This document shows positions 46,380-56,110 of a DNA stretch of 64,000 nt, in pieces (the stretch's first letter is position 1; each line of letters starts with the position of its first letter). Below the pieces are notes generated by a model. That model saw only the letters and a list, made by a program, of their open reading frames with translations, made no database searches and was not told the origin of the DNA. The stretch covers positions 62,001 to 126,000 of the forward strand of contig NZ_QZVR01000008.1 of NCBI RefSeq assembly GCF_003660455.1, given 5' to 3'. The stretch is from Nocardioides ferulae (lineage in GTDB: Bacteria; Actinomycetota; Actinomycetes; Propionibacteriales; Nocardioidaceae). A program made the translations under genes and the position numbers.

Positions 46380-47558
46380 CGGTGCCCGCGTCCCCAGGGC
46401 GCGCGGCGCCGGCGCGAAGGCGCGGGCCAGCGGGAGCATCGCGAGCACCAGCACCATCGGCACCGCGAAGCCGACGCGCAGCGAGCCGGCGCCGACCAGA
46501 CCGGTCAGCACCGAGCCGATCAGGGCGCCGGCGTAGTTGAACTGGTTGAACCGGGCGATGACGGCGTCGACCCTGGCGTGCCGGGCCGCCGGGTCCGCAT
46601 CACCGGCATCGTCGCCGGCGGCGATCCGGGCCGCGGCGGAGAAGCTGAGCGGGGCGATCACCGCGACTCCCGCGCCGAGCAGGGTGAAGCCGGCGACCGC
46701 CACCTGCCAGGACGGCGCGAAGACGACCAGGGCGAGGGCCACGAACGCCACGACGGCGCCGGCCCGCAGGACCTTGACCGGGCCGAGCCCGGCCACCAGG
46801 TGGTCGCCGGCGAGGCGGACGAGTCCGCTCGCCAGCAGATAGGGGAAGGTGGCCAGCGCGACCAGCCGCTCGGGTGAGTCCAGGGTGCGATCGAGATAGG
46901 TCGGCCCCCACGAGGCGGCGGCGGTGTCGACGCTGTAGAACAGCACGAGCCCGGCGCCGACCAGCCACAGCGGCCGCCACGGCACCTCCACCTCGGGCCC
47001 GTCCGCGGGGCCGTGGTCGCGCGCTGCGTACGGCAGGAACGCCACCGCCAGCGGTGCCAGCCCGAGCAGACCGACGGCCGGGAGCGGGGCCTCGGCCGCG
47101 ACGAGGGTCCCGGCGGCCCCGAGCACGCCGCCCAGCGTCCAGGCGCCGTGGAACGAGGGCAGCAGCGGCCGGTCGACCCGGTGCTCCAAGGCCACGCCCT
47201 GCATGTTCGTCGTGGCGTCGACGATGCCGACGCCGAGGCCGTAGAGCACCAGCCCGCCGACGAGCACCAGCACGCTGGGCGCGGCGCTGAACACCGGAAC
47301 CGCGAGCGCGACCAGCAGCAGGCCGGCCCGCAGCATGGTGGCGCTGTCACGACGAGCCGCGACCCGCTCGGCCAGCACCGACCCGACGCCGGCGAGCAGC
47401 ACGATCGCCAGCAGGATCAGCGACAGCTCGACCTCGTCGAGGTCCCAGCGGTCGCTGAACTGCGGCAGCCGGGTGGTGAGCGTGACGAAGACCAGCCCCT
47501 GGACGAGGAAGGCGGCCGCGATCGCGGCCCGCACCCGGCTGGTCGGCACGCGCGGCAT
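46356..47558 (-). CDS. Major facilitator superfamily transporter
   Basis: About 400 residues from ATG 47558, with twelve predicted membrane helices. FLVQGLVFVTLTTRLPQFSD starts the first, and ATMLRAGLLLVALAVPVF and FHGAWTLGGVLGAAGTLVAA are typical of the sugar- or drug-type group related to YfcJ/ProP-like carriers. Substrate cannot be told. The stop lies inside a short direct repeat shared with the maoC gene. Confidence 0.85.
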   Translation of the reverse strand: MPRVPTSRVRAAIAAAFLVQGLVFVTLTTRLPQFSDRWDLDEVELSLILLAIVLLAGVGSVLAERVAARRDSATMLRAGLLLVALAVPVFSAAPSVLVLVGGLVLYGLGVGIVDATTNMQGVALEHRVDRPLLPSFHGAWTLGGVLGAAGTLVAAEAPLPAVGLLGLAPLAVAFLPYAARDHGPADGPEVEVPWRPLWLVGAGLVLFYSVDTAAASWGPTYLDRTLDSPERLVALATFPYLLASGLVRLAGDHLVAGLGPVKVLRAGAVVAFVALALVVFAPSWQVAVAGFTLLGAGVAVIAPLSFSAAARIAAGDDAGDADPAARHARVDAVIARFNQFNYAGALIGSVLTGLVGAGSLRVGFAVPMVLVLAMLPLARAFAPAPRALGTRAPAAPPAPR

Positions 47559-47659
47559 CCTCGCACGCCCACCGGGCCGGGCGTGGCGTCTTGGACAGGT
47601 TCGCCGGCCGCGCGCAGCCTCGCTGCTCACACCTCCTTTGCCTGCCGTCGTCGCGGTCG

Positions 47660-47665
47660 TACGGT
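47660..47665 (+). promoter_or_regulatory. Leaderless-type -10 box
   Basis: TACGGT lies six bases before the ATG at 47672. Confidence 0.5.
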
Positions 47666-47671
47666 TCTCCC

Positions 47672-48346
47672 ATGGCCTCGCCCTCGCTCACGGCCGGGTG
47701 TCCCCGCTGCCCGGCCCCGGTCGTCCTCGGTGTCGCTGACGAGGCCGGCGGGGGCGTCTGGTCGTGTCCCGAGCACGGCCCGGTGCCGCCGCTGTGGCGG
47801 CCGGAGGAGGCCTCCTACGAGGCGTTCGCCGAGCATCTCCGGGTCTCCTCCTCGCCGGCCCGGCCGTTCCCGACGCTGCTGCCGTGGCCGCTCGGGCCCG
47901 GCTGGAGCGTCACCGACTTCGCGGCCGTCGGGCAGGACGCCGAGCGGGCGCGCGCCACGATGACCTGCTGCTCGGGCACCAGCGCGCTGGACGGGCCGGT
48001 CGACGTGATGATCGTCAGCGAGGAGCCCGGCACCGGGCTCGGCGCGCGCTGCGCCGGTGTCGACCACCCCGATCCCGGCGCCGAGATCGGTCTGGGGGCG
48101 CCGACGGTCAAGGTGCGCATCGACAGCCAGCAGGTGCCGCTGTGGCCGGTGTCGACCAGCGGCATGGCGGGGGAGTGGGACCGGTCGGTGCTGGCCGGCG
48201 AGGCGCACGGTCGATGGCTGTGGCTGGTGTTGCGACCGGCGTCGGCGGTGCTGCTGCTCAGAGACGAGTGGATCCTGCGCGACGTGTCGGGGCTCGGGCC
48301 GTCGCTGGTCGAGATGAGCTTCGGGGGCCCGCGCCCGCCCTGGTGA
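47672..48346 (+). CDS. DUF6758-like actinobacterial protein
   Basis: A 224-residue soluble protein. CPRCPAP and WSCPEHG near the N-terminus give a zinc-ribbon-like pair of cysteine sites. The rest includes FPTLLPWPLGPGWSVTDFA and WLVLRPASAVLLLRDEW. The family is conserved in actinobacteria next to the PHP and MarC genes (label DUF6758 from memory). Function unknown. It has a leaderless-type promoter. Confidence 0.7.
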   Translation: MASPSLTAGCPRCPAPVVLGVADEAGGGVWSCPEHGPVPPLWRPEEASYEAFAEHLRVSSSPARPFPTLLPWPLGPGWSVTDFAAVGQDAERARATMTCCSGTSALDGPVDVMIVSEEPGTGLGARCAGVDHPDPGAEIGLGAPTVKVRIDSQQVPLWPVSTSGMAGEWDRSVLAGEAHGRWLWLVLRPASAVLLLRDEWILRDVSGLGPSLVEMSFGGPRPPW

Positions 48347-48380
48347 GGTCGCCGAGGCGGGGCTGAGCCGGTGGCGCCAC

Positions 48381-48386
48381 TAGGCT
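48381..48386 (+). promoter_or_regulatory. Leaderless-type -10 box of the PHP gene
   Basis: TAGGCT lies six bases before the GTG at 48393. Confidence 0.55.
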
Positions 48387-48392
48387 GCCGGG

Positions 48393-49271
48393 GTGCGCAT
48401 CGACCTCCACAGCCACTCCCGGGCCAGCGATGGCACGGACGCCCCGGGGGACCTGGTTCGAGCCGCTGCCGCGGCCGGCCTGGACGTGCTGGCGATCACC
48501 GACCACGACACGGCAGAGGGCTGGGCCGAGGCCGCGGAGGCTGCCGGCGAGACGGGTGTCGAGCTCGTGCGCGGCATGGAGATCAGCGCCCGGCACGAGG
48601 GGCACGCGGTGCACCTGCTCGCCTACCTGCCGGACCCGACGTACCCGCCTCTGGTGGCGGAGCTGGAGCGGGTGCTGCAGGGCCGGCGGGCCCGGGTGCC
48701 CACGATGCTCGAGCGGCTGCGTGCGCTGGGGCTGGAGCTGTCGGAGGCGGAGGTGGTCAGGGCGGGCCACGACACGGCGGCGACCGGTCGCCCGCACGTC
48801 GCCGACGCGATGGTGCACCGCGGGCTGGTGCGGGACCGGGACGAGGCGTTCACCCGCTACCTGGGTGCCGGCCGCCCTGCGTACGTCGAGCGGTACGCCG
48901 CGCCGCTGGTCGAGACACTGCGGCTGGTGACCGAGGCCGGCGGCGTCAGCGTGATCGCCCACCCGTGGGGGCGCAGCGGCCGCCGGCGTCCGGACGAGGC
49001 GGACCTCGCCGAGCTTGCCGAGGCCGGCCTGGTCGGGGTGGAGGTCGACCACCAGGACCACTCGCCGCAGGCGCGCGCCGAGCTGCGCGCGATCACCCGC
49101 AACCTCGGCCTGGTGCTCACCGGTTCGAGCGACTATCACGGCGACGGCAAGCGCGACCACGAGCTCGGCTGCAACACCACCTCTGCGGAGGACTACCAGC
49201 GCCTGATCGAGCTGGCAGCGGCGGCAGCCGACGCCTCGTCGTGCGCCACCCCCGAGGTGCTGCGATCGTGA
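48393..49271 (+). CDS. PHP-domain metal-dependent phosphoesterase
   Basis: A 292-residue PHP protein related to RNase AM/TrpH (YciV). Metal ligands are visible in RIDLHSHSRASDG, ITDHDT, GMEISARHEG, IAHPWG and SSDYHGDGK. Related enzymes hydrolyse 3-prime,5-prime-nucleoside bisphosphates or trim RNA 5-prime ends. The GTG start is fixed by the -10 box. Its stop overlaps the marC start as GTGA. Confidence 0.9.
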   Translation: MRIDLHSHSRASDGTDAPGDLVRAAAAAGLDVLAITDHDTAEGWAEAAEAAGETGVELVRGMEISARHEGHAVHLLAYLPDPTYPPLVAELERVLQGRRARVPTMLERLRALGLELSEAEVVRAGHDTAATGRPHVADAMVHRGLVRDRDEAFTRYLGAGRPAYVERYAAPLVETLRLVTEAGGVSVIAHPWGRSGRRRPDEADLAELAEAGLVGVEVDHQDHSPQARAELRAITRNLGLVLTGSSDYHGDGKRDHELGCNTTSAEDYQRLIELAAAAADASSCATPEVLRS

Positions 49272-49882
49272 GCGTGCTCGACACCGTCCTGCTCGTCGAG
49301 GTCTTCGTGACGCTGTTCGTGATCATGGACCCGGTCGGGATGATCCCGCTGTTCCTGTCGCTGACCAGCGGGCGCTCGACCGCGACCCAGCGGCGGGCGG
49401 CCTGGCAGGCGGTCCTGGTCTCGATCTCGGTGGTGACCGCGTTCGCGTTCTTCGGCAAGCAGATCCTGTCCTACCTGCACATCTCGCTGCCGGCCCTGCA
49501 GTGCGCCGGCGGCCTGCTGCTGCTGCTGGTCGCGCTCGACCTGCTCACCGGCAAGCAGAAGGCACCCGACGCCGCGGCCGACTCCAACGTGGCCCTCGTG
49601 CCGCTCGGCACCCCGCTGATGGCCGGCCCCGGTGCGATCGTGGCGACGATGCTGTTCGCCCAGGAGGTCGACGGCTCGGCCACGTTCTTCGCGGTCGCCC
49701 TCGGCGTGATCGGCGTCCACCTGTGCATCTTCTCCGCGCTGCGGTTCTCGCTGCCGATCCTGCGGGTGATCCGGCAGAGCGGGGTGCTGCTGATCAGCCG
49801 GATCGCCGGCCTGCTTCTCTCCGCGATCGCCGTGCAGCTGATCGCCGACGCGGTGCGGTCGTTCGTCACCGGGGATTTCTGA
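49268..49882 (+). CDS. MarC family integral membrane protein
   Basis: A 204-residue protein with six membrane helices. FVTLFVIMDPVGMIPLFLSL is the family hallmark in the first two, and PLGTPLMAGPGAI lies in the middle. MarC proteins are widespread; an early link to antibiotic resistance was not upheld and the function is unclear. It overlaps the PHP gene by four bases. Confidence 0.9.
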   Translation: MSVLDTVLLVEVFVTLFVIMDPVGMIPLFLSLTSGRSTATQRRAAWQAVLVSISVVTAFAFFGKQILSYLHISLPALQCAGGLLLLLVALDLLTGKQKAPDAAADSNVALVPLGTPLMAGPGAIVATMLFAQEVDGSATFFAVALGVIGVHLCIFSALRFSLPILRVIRQSGVLLISRIAGLLLSAIAVQLIADAVRSFVTGDF

Positions 49883-49885
49883 GGC

Positions 49886-50059
49886 ATGAAGGCACCGCCG
49901 CGCACTCTGGCGATCGGGGGACTTGTGCTGCTGCTCGCGGTCGCGCTCGGGGTGTATGCCGGTCTGCGAGCGCCGTGGGGCACCAAGCATCCGCAGGTGA
50001 AGCAGGGGCATCGCCATGCGAGCCAACAGCGAGAACGACCTCGTGATGTTCGACGCTGA
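49886..50059 (+). CDS. Small single-span membrane protein, possibly truncated by frameshift
   Basis: ATG 49886, three bases after marC, opens a 57-residue frame with one membrane helix (LAIGGLVLLLAVALGVYAGL) followed by TKHPQVKQGH and a basic tail. The next frame, at 50016, overlaps it and looks like an outer domain. One protein with an N-terminal anchor, broken by a single-base change near 50010-50016, would fit both pieces. Two separate small genes are the alternative. Confidence 0.4.
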   Translation: MKAPPRTLAIGGLVLLLAVALGVYAGLRAPWGTKHPQVKQGHRHASQQRERPRDVRR

Positions 50060-50246
50060 GGAGGGCACCCAACTCACCCTTCATGCCGACAACCTGTGGT
50101 GGGAGACGGCCAGCGCCGGAGGGGAAGGCGATCCGCCGTGTCTCCGGAGGCCCGGCAGGAAGTCCGACGTCGAAGTGGGCTTCCTGTGGGTCGCTGGGCC
50201 TGACGGTGGTGCCCGGTCCGTCCCGCTATGGGTGAAGTGCCTGTAG
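50016..50246 (+). CDS. Small protein of unknown function
   Basis: A 76-residue frame starting MRANSENDLVMFDAEEG at an ATG with GCAGGGG upstream. It is acidic, with tryptophans (NLWWETA, VGFLWVAGPDGG) and one pair of cysteines, as in a small secreted or soluble beta domain. I do not recognise it. It may be the C-terminal part of the small anchored protein upstream. Confidence 0.5.
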   Translation: MRANSENDLVMFDAEEGTQLTLHADNLWWETASAGGEGDPPCLRRPGRKSDVEVGFLWVAGPDGGARSVPLWVKCL

Positions 50247-50359
50247 CCACGCCGTTCCCCGGCCAGGGGCGGTGATCGCATGCTCACTGGGCAGGCACGC
50301 CCGCAGGAGCCGGTGCGCCGAGCAGCCGCTGGTCGAGCGACGGACGGTCGCTCTGGTTG

Positions 50360-50617
50360 CTACTCCTTGAAGCGCTCCCACGCTGCCTGACGGCTCACCC
50401 CGCACGCGGTGCCGATGTCGTCCCAGGTCGCGCCCTGCTCACGTGCGGCACGGACGGCCTTCCGCTGCCACTTCTCCAACGCGCGCTGGCTCTGCTGGAT
50501 GCCCGCGATGACGCGCATCGGGTCGGACCTCCAGCCGTCCTCGACGGTGAGGGTGACGCTGACCAGTGGCTCGACGCCGGGCGCCTCGACGGTGTCCGTC
50601 CCTTGGGTCTTGTCCAT
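50360..50617 (-). CDS. Small helix-turn-helix protein
   Basis: An 85-residue protein, ATG 50617. The C-terminal half, REQGATWDDIGTACGVSRQA and AWERFKE, is a helix-turn-helix of the type found in many small actinobacterial regulators. The N-terminal half has a VSVTLTVEDGWRSDPMRV strand-rich piece. A consensus promoter with an inverted repeat over its -35 box lies directly upstream, so it may regulate itself. Confidence 0.65.
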   Translation of the reverse strand: MDKTQGTDTVEAPGVEPLVSVTLTVEDGWRSDPMRVIAGIQQSQRALEKWQRKAVRAAREQGATWDDIGTACGVSRQAAWERFKE

Positions 50618-50623
50618 GCGTCG

Positions 50624-50664
50624 AGAGTTCCCGAACGGCTCGAGTCTGTCAAGCAATCCTGACA
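50624..50664 (-). promoter_or_regulatory. Promoter and possible operator of the small HTH gene
   Basis: Read on the minus strand: TTGACA (50652-50647), 17 bases, then AACTCT (50629-50624), six bases before the ATG. The -35 box is part of an inverted repeat, TGTCA (50647-50651) and TGACA (50660-50664), eight bases apart. Confidence 0.5.
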
Positions 50665-50834
50665 AGCCAGAGTGCGGGCTCCGGAGGAGGGAACCCGCCA
50701 TCGCCGTGATGGCTTCGTAGGCCGACGGACATAACCAGCCCACGCGAGCGTAGAAGTCCTCGCTGCTGGGTCCTTACGTCCGTCGCGGTACGAGGAGCGG
50801 GCCGCGGCTCTGGCGGTCACCTGCGGTCACGGCG

Positions 50835-51071
50835 TCAGGAGTAGCGGTGGTTCTTCGCCGTGTGGCCCTGCTCGCGGGTGCAGGTGCGGCCGTTCATCGA
50901 ACGGTGGCCGCACAGCGCGTCGGTGGGTGCGGCCGAGGAGGCCACGGCGACCGGCTTCGCCTTCGCGGGCCGCGCCGCCGGCCGGGTCGGCTTCGAGGGG
51001 AGCTTCTCCCCGGCTGTCCGCTTGCGGTAGTTGGCCTCACGCATCGCCCGCAGGGCGGCTTCCTTGCTCAT
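50835..51071 (-). CDS. Small basic Cys/His protein
   Basis: A 78-residue protein. The N-terminus is basic (MREANYRKRTAGEKLPSK), the middle Ala/Pro-rich, and the end holds LCGHRSMNGRTCTREQGHTA then KNHRYS. The spacing of two cysteines and three histidines suggests a small metal site. Similar tails occur in short actinobacterial proteins. Function unknown. Confidence 0.6.
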   Translation of the reverse strand: MSKEAALRAMREANYRKRTAGEKLPSKPTRPAARPAKAKPVAVASSAAPTDALCGHRSMNGRTCTREQGHTAKNHRYS

Positions 51072-51137
51072 CGTGCACTCACCCGACGAACTCTAGGCGC
51101 CACCGCCGACAGCGCCCGTCGGCGGCCACCTGGGTGC

Positions 51138-51926
51138 CTACTTGCGGCCCAGCGACTGGAAGCGCTGCAGCACGCCGTTCGGCACCACCCGGGCCAGCGT
51201 GGTGACCGCCTTGTACTGCAGGCCGGGCACCGAGATCACCTTGCCCTTGGCGTGGTCGACCAGCGCCGCGGCGACGAGCTCGTCGGCGTCGAGCCACATG
51301 AACGACGGCGCCGAGTCGCGCCCGACCTCCATCCGCTCGTGGAACTCGGTCTTGGTGAACCCCGGGCACAGCGCGGTCACGGTCACGCCCTGCGAGCGGT
51401 ACTCCTGCGCGGCCCATTCGCTGAAGCTGTTCACCCATGCCTTCGCCGCGCTGTAGGTGCCGCGGGGCAGGAAGGCCGCCACACTCGAGACGTTGATGAC
51501 GCCACCGTGGCCGCGCTCGACCATGCCGCCGAGCGCGGCATGGGTCAGCCGCAGCACCGCGGTGACCAGCACCTCGAGCATCTGCGTCTCTGTGTCCACG
51601 TCGTTGTCGAGGAACCGGCCCTTGAGGCCGAACCCGGCGTTGTTCACCAGCAGCTCGACCGGGCGCTCCCGGACCGCCAACCGCTCCTCGACCCGGGCCA
51701 GCTGGTCCCGGTCGCCCAGATCCGCCGGCAGCACCTCGACCTCCACGGAGTACGCCGCGCGCAGCTGCCCGGCGACCTCCTCGAGCCGGGCGCGGTCCCG
51801 CGCGACCAGCACCAGGTCGTGGCCACGGGCCGCGAGCTGGTCGGCGAACGAGCGGCCGATGCCGGCCGTCGCGCCGGTCACCAGGGCAGCGGGGCGGGCG
51901 TTCGGGAGGGGCTCAGTAGAGGACAT
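51138..51926 (-). CDS. Short-chain dehydrogenase/reductase
   Basis: A 262-residue classical SDR. The dinucleotide site is VTGATAGIGRSFA; the arginine of LVARDRARLEE suggests NADPH. NNAGFG follows, then the catalytic serine in VINVSSVAA and the tyrosine-lysine pair in TYSAAKAW. The C-terminus is amphipathic. Substrate unknown; related proteins act on lipids or steroids. It is divergent from parA. Confidence 0.88.
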   Translation of the reverse strand: MSSTEPLPNARPAALVTGATAGIGRSFADQLAARGHDLVLVARDRARLEEVAGQLRAAYSVEVEVLPADLGDRDQLARVEERLAVRERPVELLVNNAGFGLKGRFLDNDVDTETQMLEVLVTAVLRLTHAALGGMVERGHGGVINVSSVAAFLPRGTYSAAKAWVNSFSEWAAQEYRSQGVTVTALCPGFTKTEFHERMEVGRDSAPSFMWLDADELVAAALVDHAKGKVISVPGLQYKAVTTLARVVPNGVLQRFQSLGRK

Positions 51927-51987
51927 GACCGAAGTCAACCAGCCACCTGCGACCAACGCGGGCTCCTGTCCGGCATGATGGCAGGCG

Positions 51988-52797
51988 ATGACCACCACGC
52001 TCGCGATCGCCAACCAGAAGGGCGGCGTCGCCAAGACCACCTCGGTGGCCTCGCTCGGTGCCGCGCTGGCCGAGCTCGGCCACCGGGTCCTGCTCGTCGA
52101 CCTCGACCCCCAGGCGTGCCTGACCTTCTCGCTCGGCATCGACCCCGAGGACCTCGAGCTGTCGGTGCACCAGGTGCTCACCCAGGGGCTCGAGCCCACC
52201 GAGGCGATCATCGCCACCGACGACGGCGTCGACATCCTGCCCGCCACCATCGAGCTCGCCCGCGCCGAGGCCGAGCTGCTCACCCGCACCGGGCGCGAGC
52301 AGGTGCTCAAGTCGGCACTGGAGGATCTCGCCGAGGCCGCGGACCCGGCGTACGACTGGGTCCTGCTCGACTGTCCGCCGTCGCTGGGTGTGCTCACCGT
52401 GGCGGCGCTCACCGCTGCGCGCGCCGTCCTCGTGCCGCTGCAGTGCGAGACGCTCTCGCACCGCGGCGTCGGCCAGCTGCTCGACACCGTGCACGACGTC
52501 CGCCGGTTCACCAACCGCAAGCTCGAGGTGTGGGGCGTGCTGCCGACGCTCTTCGACGGCCGCACCAACCACGCGCGCACCGTGCTCGACACGATCTCGC
52601 AGACCTACGACCTCGACGTGATCGGCCCGCCGATCCCGAAGACGATCAAGTTCGCCGAGGCCCCGGCCGCCGGCCGCTCCATCCTGGCGACGAGCCGCAG
52701 CAGCAAGGGCGCGGTCGCCTACCGCGAGGTGGCCGCCAACCTGGTCGACCGCGCGGCCCGCAAGCCGGCCCGCGTCACCCGAGCCAAGAAGGCCTGA
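51988..52797 (+). CDS. ParA-family ATPase, orphan
   Basis: A 269-residue ParA/Soj-like ATPase. The deviant Walker A is KGGVAKTT at 11-18, Walker A-prime is LLVDLDPQA, and Walker B is WVLLDCPPS. It starts directly without a DNA-binding domain. No parB or parS site was seen nearby, so it is not the chromosome-partition ParA. An orphan ParA in the same neighbourhood, near an RhlE-type helicase, is known from Mycobacterium. CATGAT eight bases before the ATG may be a weak -10 box. Confidence 0.85.
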   Translation: MTTTLAIANQKGGVAKTTSVASLGAALAELGHRVLLVDLDPQACLTFSLGIDPEDLELSVHQVLTQGLEPTEAIIATDDGVDILPATIELARAEAELLTRTGREQVLKSALEDLAEAADPAYDWVLLDCPPSLGVLTVAALTAARAVLVPLQCETLSHRGVGQLLDTVHDVRRFTNRKLEVWGVLPTLFDGRTNHARTVLDTISQTYDLDVIGPPIPKTIKFAEAPAAGRSILATSRSSKGAVAYREVAANLVDRAARKPARVTRAKKA

Positions 52798-52801
52798 GCA
52801 G

Positions 52802-53512
52802 GTGAGCCGGCACCGGGCACAGGTGCGTCCGCGCTACGGGCGGATCGCGATGCTCTGCTCGTCGCTGGCCGTCACCACAATCGCCGTCCTGGGCGGCACC
52901 GGCATCATCCCGACCTCGCCCTCGGCGACCGCCGAGGGCGCCAACGCGGTGGGAGCGGTGGCCGGCGACGAGGCCGGCGCGGCCCCCGAGGCATCGCCGG
53001 AGTCGAGCGACCCGACTCCCGAGATCGACGGGGCGGTCGAGGAAGCCACCGACGGCCCGGCCGGCCAGAGCCGGTCCTCCACGATCCGGACCGACCCGTC
53101 CGACGACGTGGCGCTGCCCGCCGACTCCGGAACCGGGCGTCGCGTGGTCTTCAGCGAGGGCAGGCAGCGGGTCTGGCTGGTCGGGGCCGGTGACGAGGTG
53201 GAGCGCACCTACCTGGTGTCGGGGTCGATCTACGACAACCTCGACCCGGGCACCTACTCGGTCTACTCCCGCTCCGAGCACGCCTACGGCATCGACGACT
53301 CCGGCACGATGCGCTACTTCGTGCGGTTCACCCAGGGCGAGCGTGCGGCGATCGGCTTCCACGACATCCCGGTCGACGACGGGAAGCCGGTGCAGCGGCT
53401 CACCCAGCTCGGTACGCCGCTCTCGCACGGCTGCATCCGGCAGCGGCGCGCCGACGCGGTCGCCCTCTGGGAGTTCGCCCCCCTGGGCACCACGGTCGTG
53501 GTCACCGCCTGA
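52802..53512 (+). CDS. Secreted or anchored L,D-transpeptidase
   Basis: A 236-residue protein, GTG start four bases after parA. A hydrophobic segment (about 17-36, LCSSLAVTTIAVLGGTGI) and an acidic Pro/Ala linker to about 95 precede the YkuD domain. The catalytic motif is SHGCIRQ with His209, Cys211 and Arg213, and an upstream histidine lies in GFHDIP. Such enzymes form 3-3 crosslinks in peptidoglycan or attach proteins. At about 140 residues the domain is compact and lacks an Ig-like partner. Confidence 0.85.
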   Translation: MSRHRAQVRPRYGRIAMLCSSLAVTTIAVLGGTGIIPTSPSATAEGANAVGAVAGDEAGAAPEASPESSDPTPEIDGAVEEATDGPAGQSRSSTIRTDPSDDVALPADSGTGRRVVFSEGRQRVWLVGAGDEVERTYLVSGSIYDNLDPGTYSVYSRSEHAYGIDDSGTMRYFVRFTQGERAAIGFHDIPVDDGKPVQRLTQLGTPLSHGCIRQRRADAVALWEFAPLGTTVVVTA

Positions 53513-53530
53513 GTCCGAGCTCGACGCGTT

Positions 53531-53591
53531 GCCGACGCGTCAGCCGTTCCGCGACACGCCGAGAAGCCGCGGGAATCGTTGACGCGTCGGC
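53531..53591 (+). repeat. Covarying-arm hairpin element, copy C
   Basis: Perfect 12-base arms, GCCGACGCGTCA (53531-53542) and its complement (53580-53591), enclose the core with CGTTCCGCGACACGCCG. Aligned to copies A and B the core is again 39 bases between the GTC and GAC ends of the arms. It lies between convergent gene ends, 18 bases after one stop and six before the other. Confidence 0.78.
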
Positions 53592-53597
53592 GTCGGA

Positions 53598-55157
<1,560 letters not shown>

Positions 55158-55290
55158 GGCCGACCCCGGAGGGCGGCGCTCGCGCAGCGTCAGCCGCGCA
55201 CATACGGGGCTCGCCGCAACGGCCTGGAAGTCCGGTCACGACCGGCTCACGAGCCGTCGCGGGCGTCGCCCTTGGGAGTCAGCCTATCGG

Positions 55291-55296
55291 TAGGCT
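55291..55296 (+). promoter_or_regulatory. Leaderless-type -10 box
   Basis: TAGGCT lies six bases before the ATG at 55303. Confidence 0.55.
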
Positions 55297-55302
55297 CCAC
55301 CC

Positions 55303-56040
55303 ATGACCCCATCCTCGCCGGAGGCGACCTCGGACACCGTCCCGCAGCCCCGGGCCGCCGCCGAGCCCTGGGTCTCGGCCGACCCCGTCTACCGCGAGGC
55401 GGTCGTCGACCTGCTCGGCGTGATCGCCTACGGCGAGATCTCCGCCTTCGAACGGCTCGTGGAGGACGCCCGGCTCGCGCCGACCCTGCAGGACAAGGTG
55501 GCGATCGCGACGATGGCGACGGCCGAGTTCGGCAAGGTGGCCCGGCTCCACGAACGGATCGTCGCGCTGGGCGCCGACCCGTTCGAGGCGATGGCTCCCT
55601 TCCGGCCGGTCATCGACCTCTTCCACACCAACACCGCCCCGTCGGACTGGTACGAAGGGCTGGTCAAGGCCTTCGTCGGCGACGGGTTGGCCAACGACTT
55701 CTACCGCGAGATCGCCGCCTACCTCGACGCCGACACCCGCGACCTGGTGGTCTCCTCGCTGGAGGACAGCGGCCACGCCGCCTTCGCGGTCGACCGGGTG
55801 CGGGCCGCGATCGCCGCGGACCACCGGCTCGGAGGCCGGCTCGCGCTGTGGGGCCGCCGGTTCATGGGCGAGGCGCTGATCCAGGCACAGCGCGTGGCCG
55901 CGGACCGTGACGCGCTGTCGGCGCTGCTCTCCGGCGGCGTCGACCGTCCCGGTCTCGACCTCGCCGCGCTCGGCCGGATGTTCACCCGGCTGACCGAGCG
56001 GCACACCGAGCGGATGGCCGAGCTGGGGCTGGCCTCCTGA
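55303..56040 (+). CDS. Ferritin-like four-helix protein
   Basis: A 245-residue helical protein of the ferritin-like group related to the tRNA hydroxylase MiaE. Candidate iron ligands are in GEISAFERL, ATAEFGKVARLHERI, DFYREIA and LEDSGHAAFAVDRV (paired Glu and Glu/His). Oxidative hydroxylation or diiron chemistry is possible but unproven. Its position between the RhlE-type helicase and the TetR gene is conserved in actinobacteria. A leaderless-type promoter fixes the start. Confidence 0.78.
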   Translation: MTPSSPEATSDTVPQPRAAAEPWVSADPVYREAVVDLLGVIAYGEISAFERLVEDARLAPTLQDKVAIATMATAEFGKVARLHERIVALGADPFEAMAPFRPVIDLFHTNTAPSDWYEGLVKAFVGDGLANDFYREIAAYLDADTRDLVVSSLEDSGHAAFAVDRVRAAIAADHRLGGRLALWGRRFMGEALIQAQRVAADRDALSALLSGGVDRPGLDLAALGRMFTRLTERHTERMAELGLAS

Positions 56041-56110
56041 CCGCGGGCCTCGTCCGGCGACCGGTGCCCGGAGTCATGCGATACCCGGCGACGGGTACCG
56101 ACTGCTCGCC

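Noticed and set aside
51988..52797. Plasmid or chromosome partition locus
   Set aside because: There is no parB partner or parS-like site nearby, and orphan ParA genes are known in this neighbourhood.
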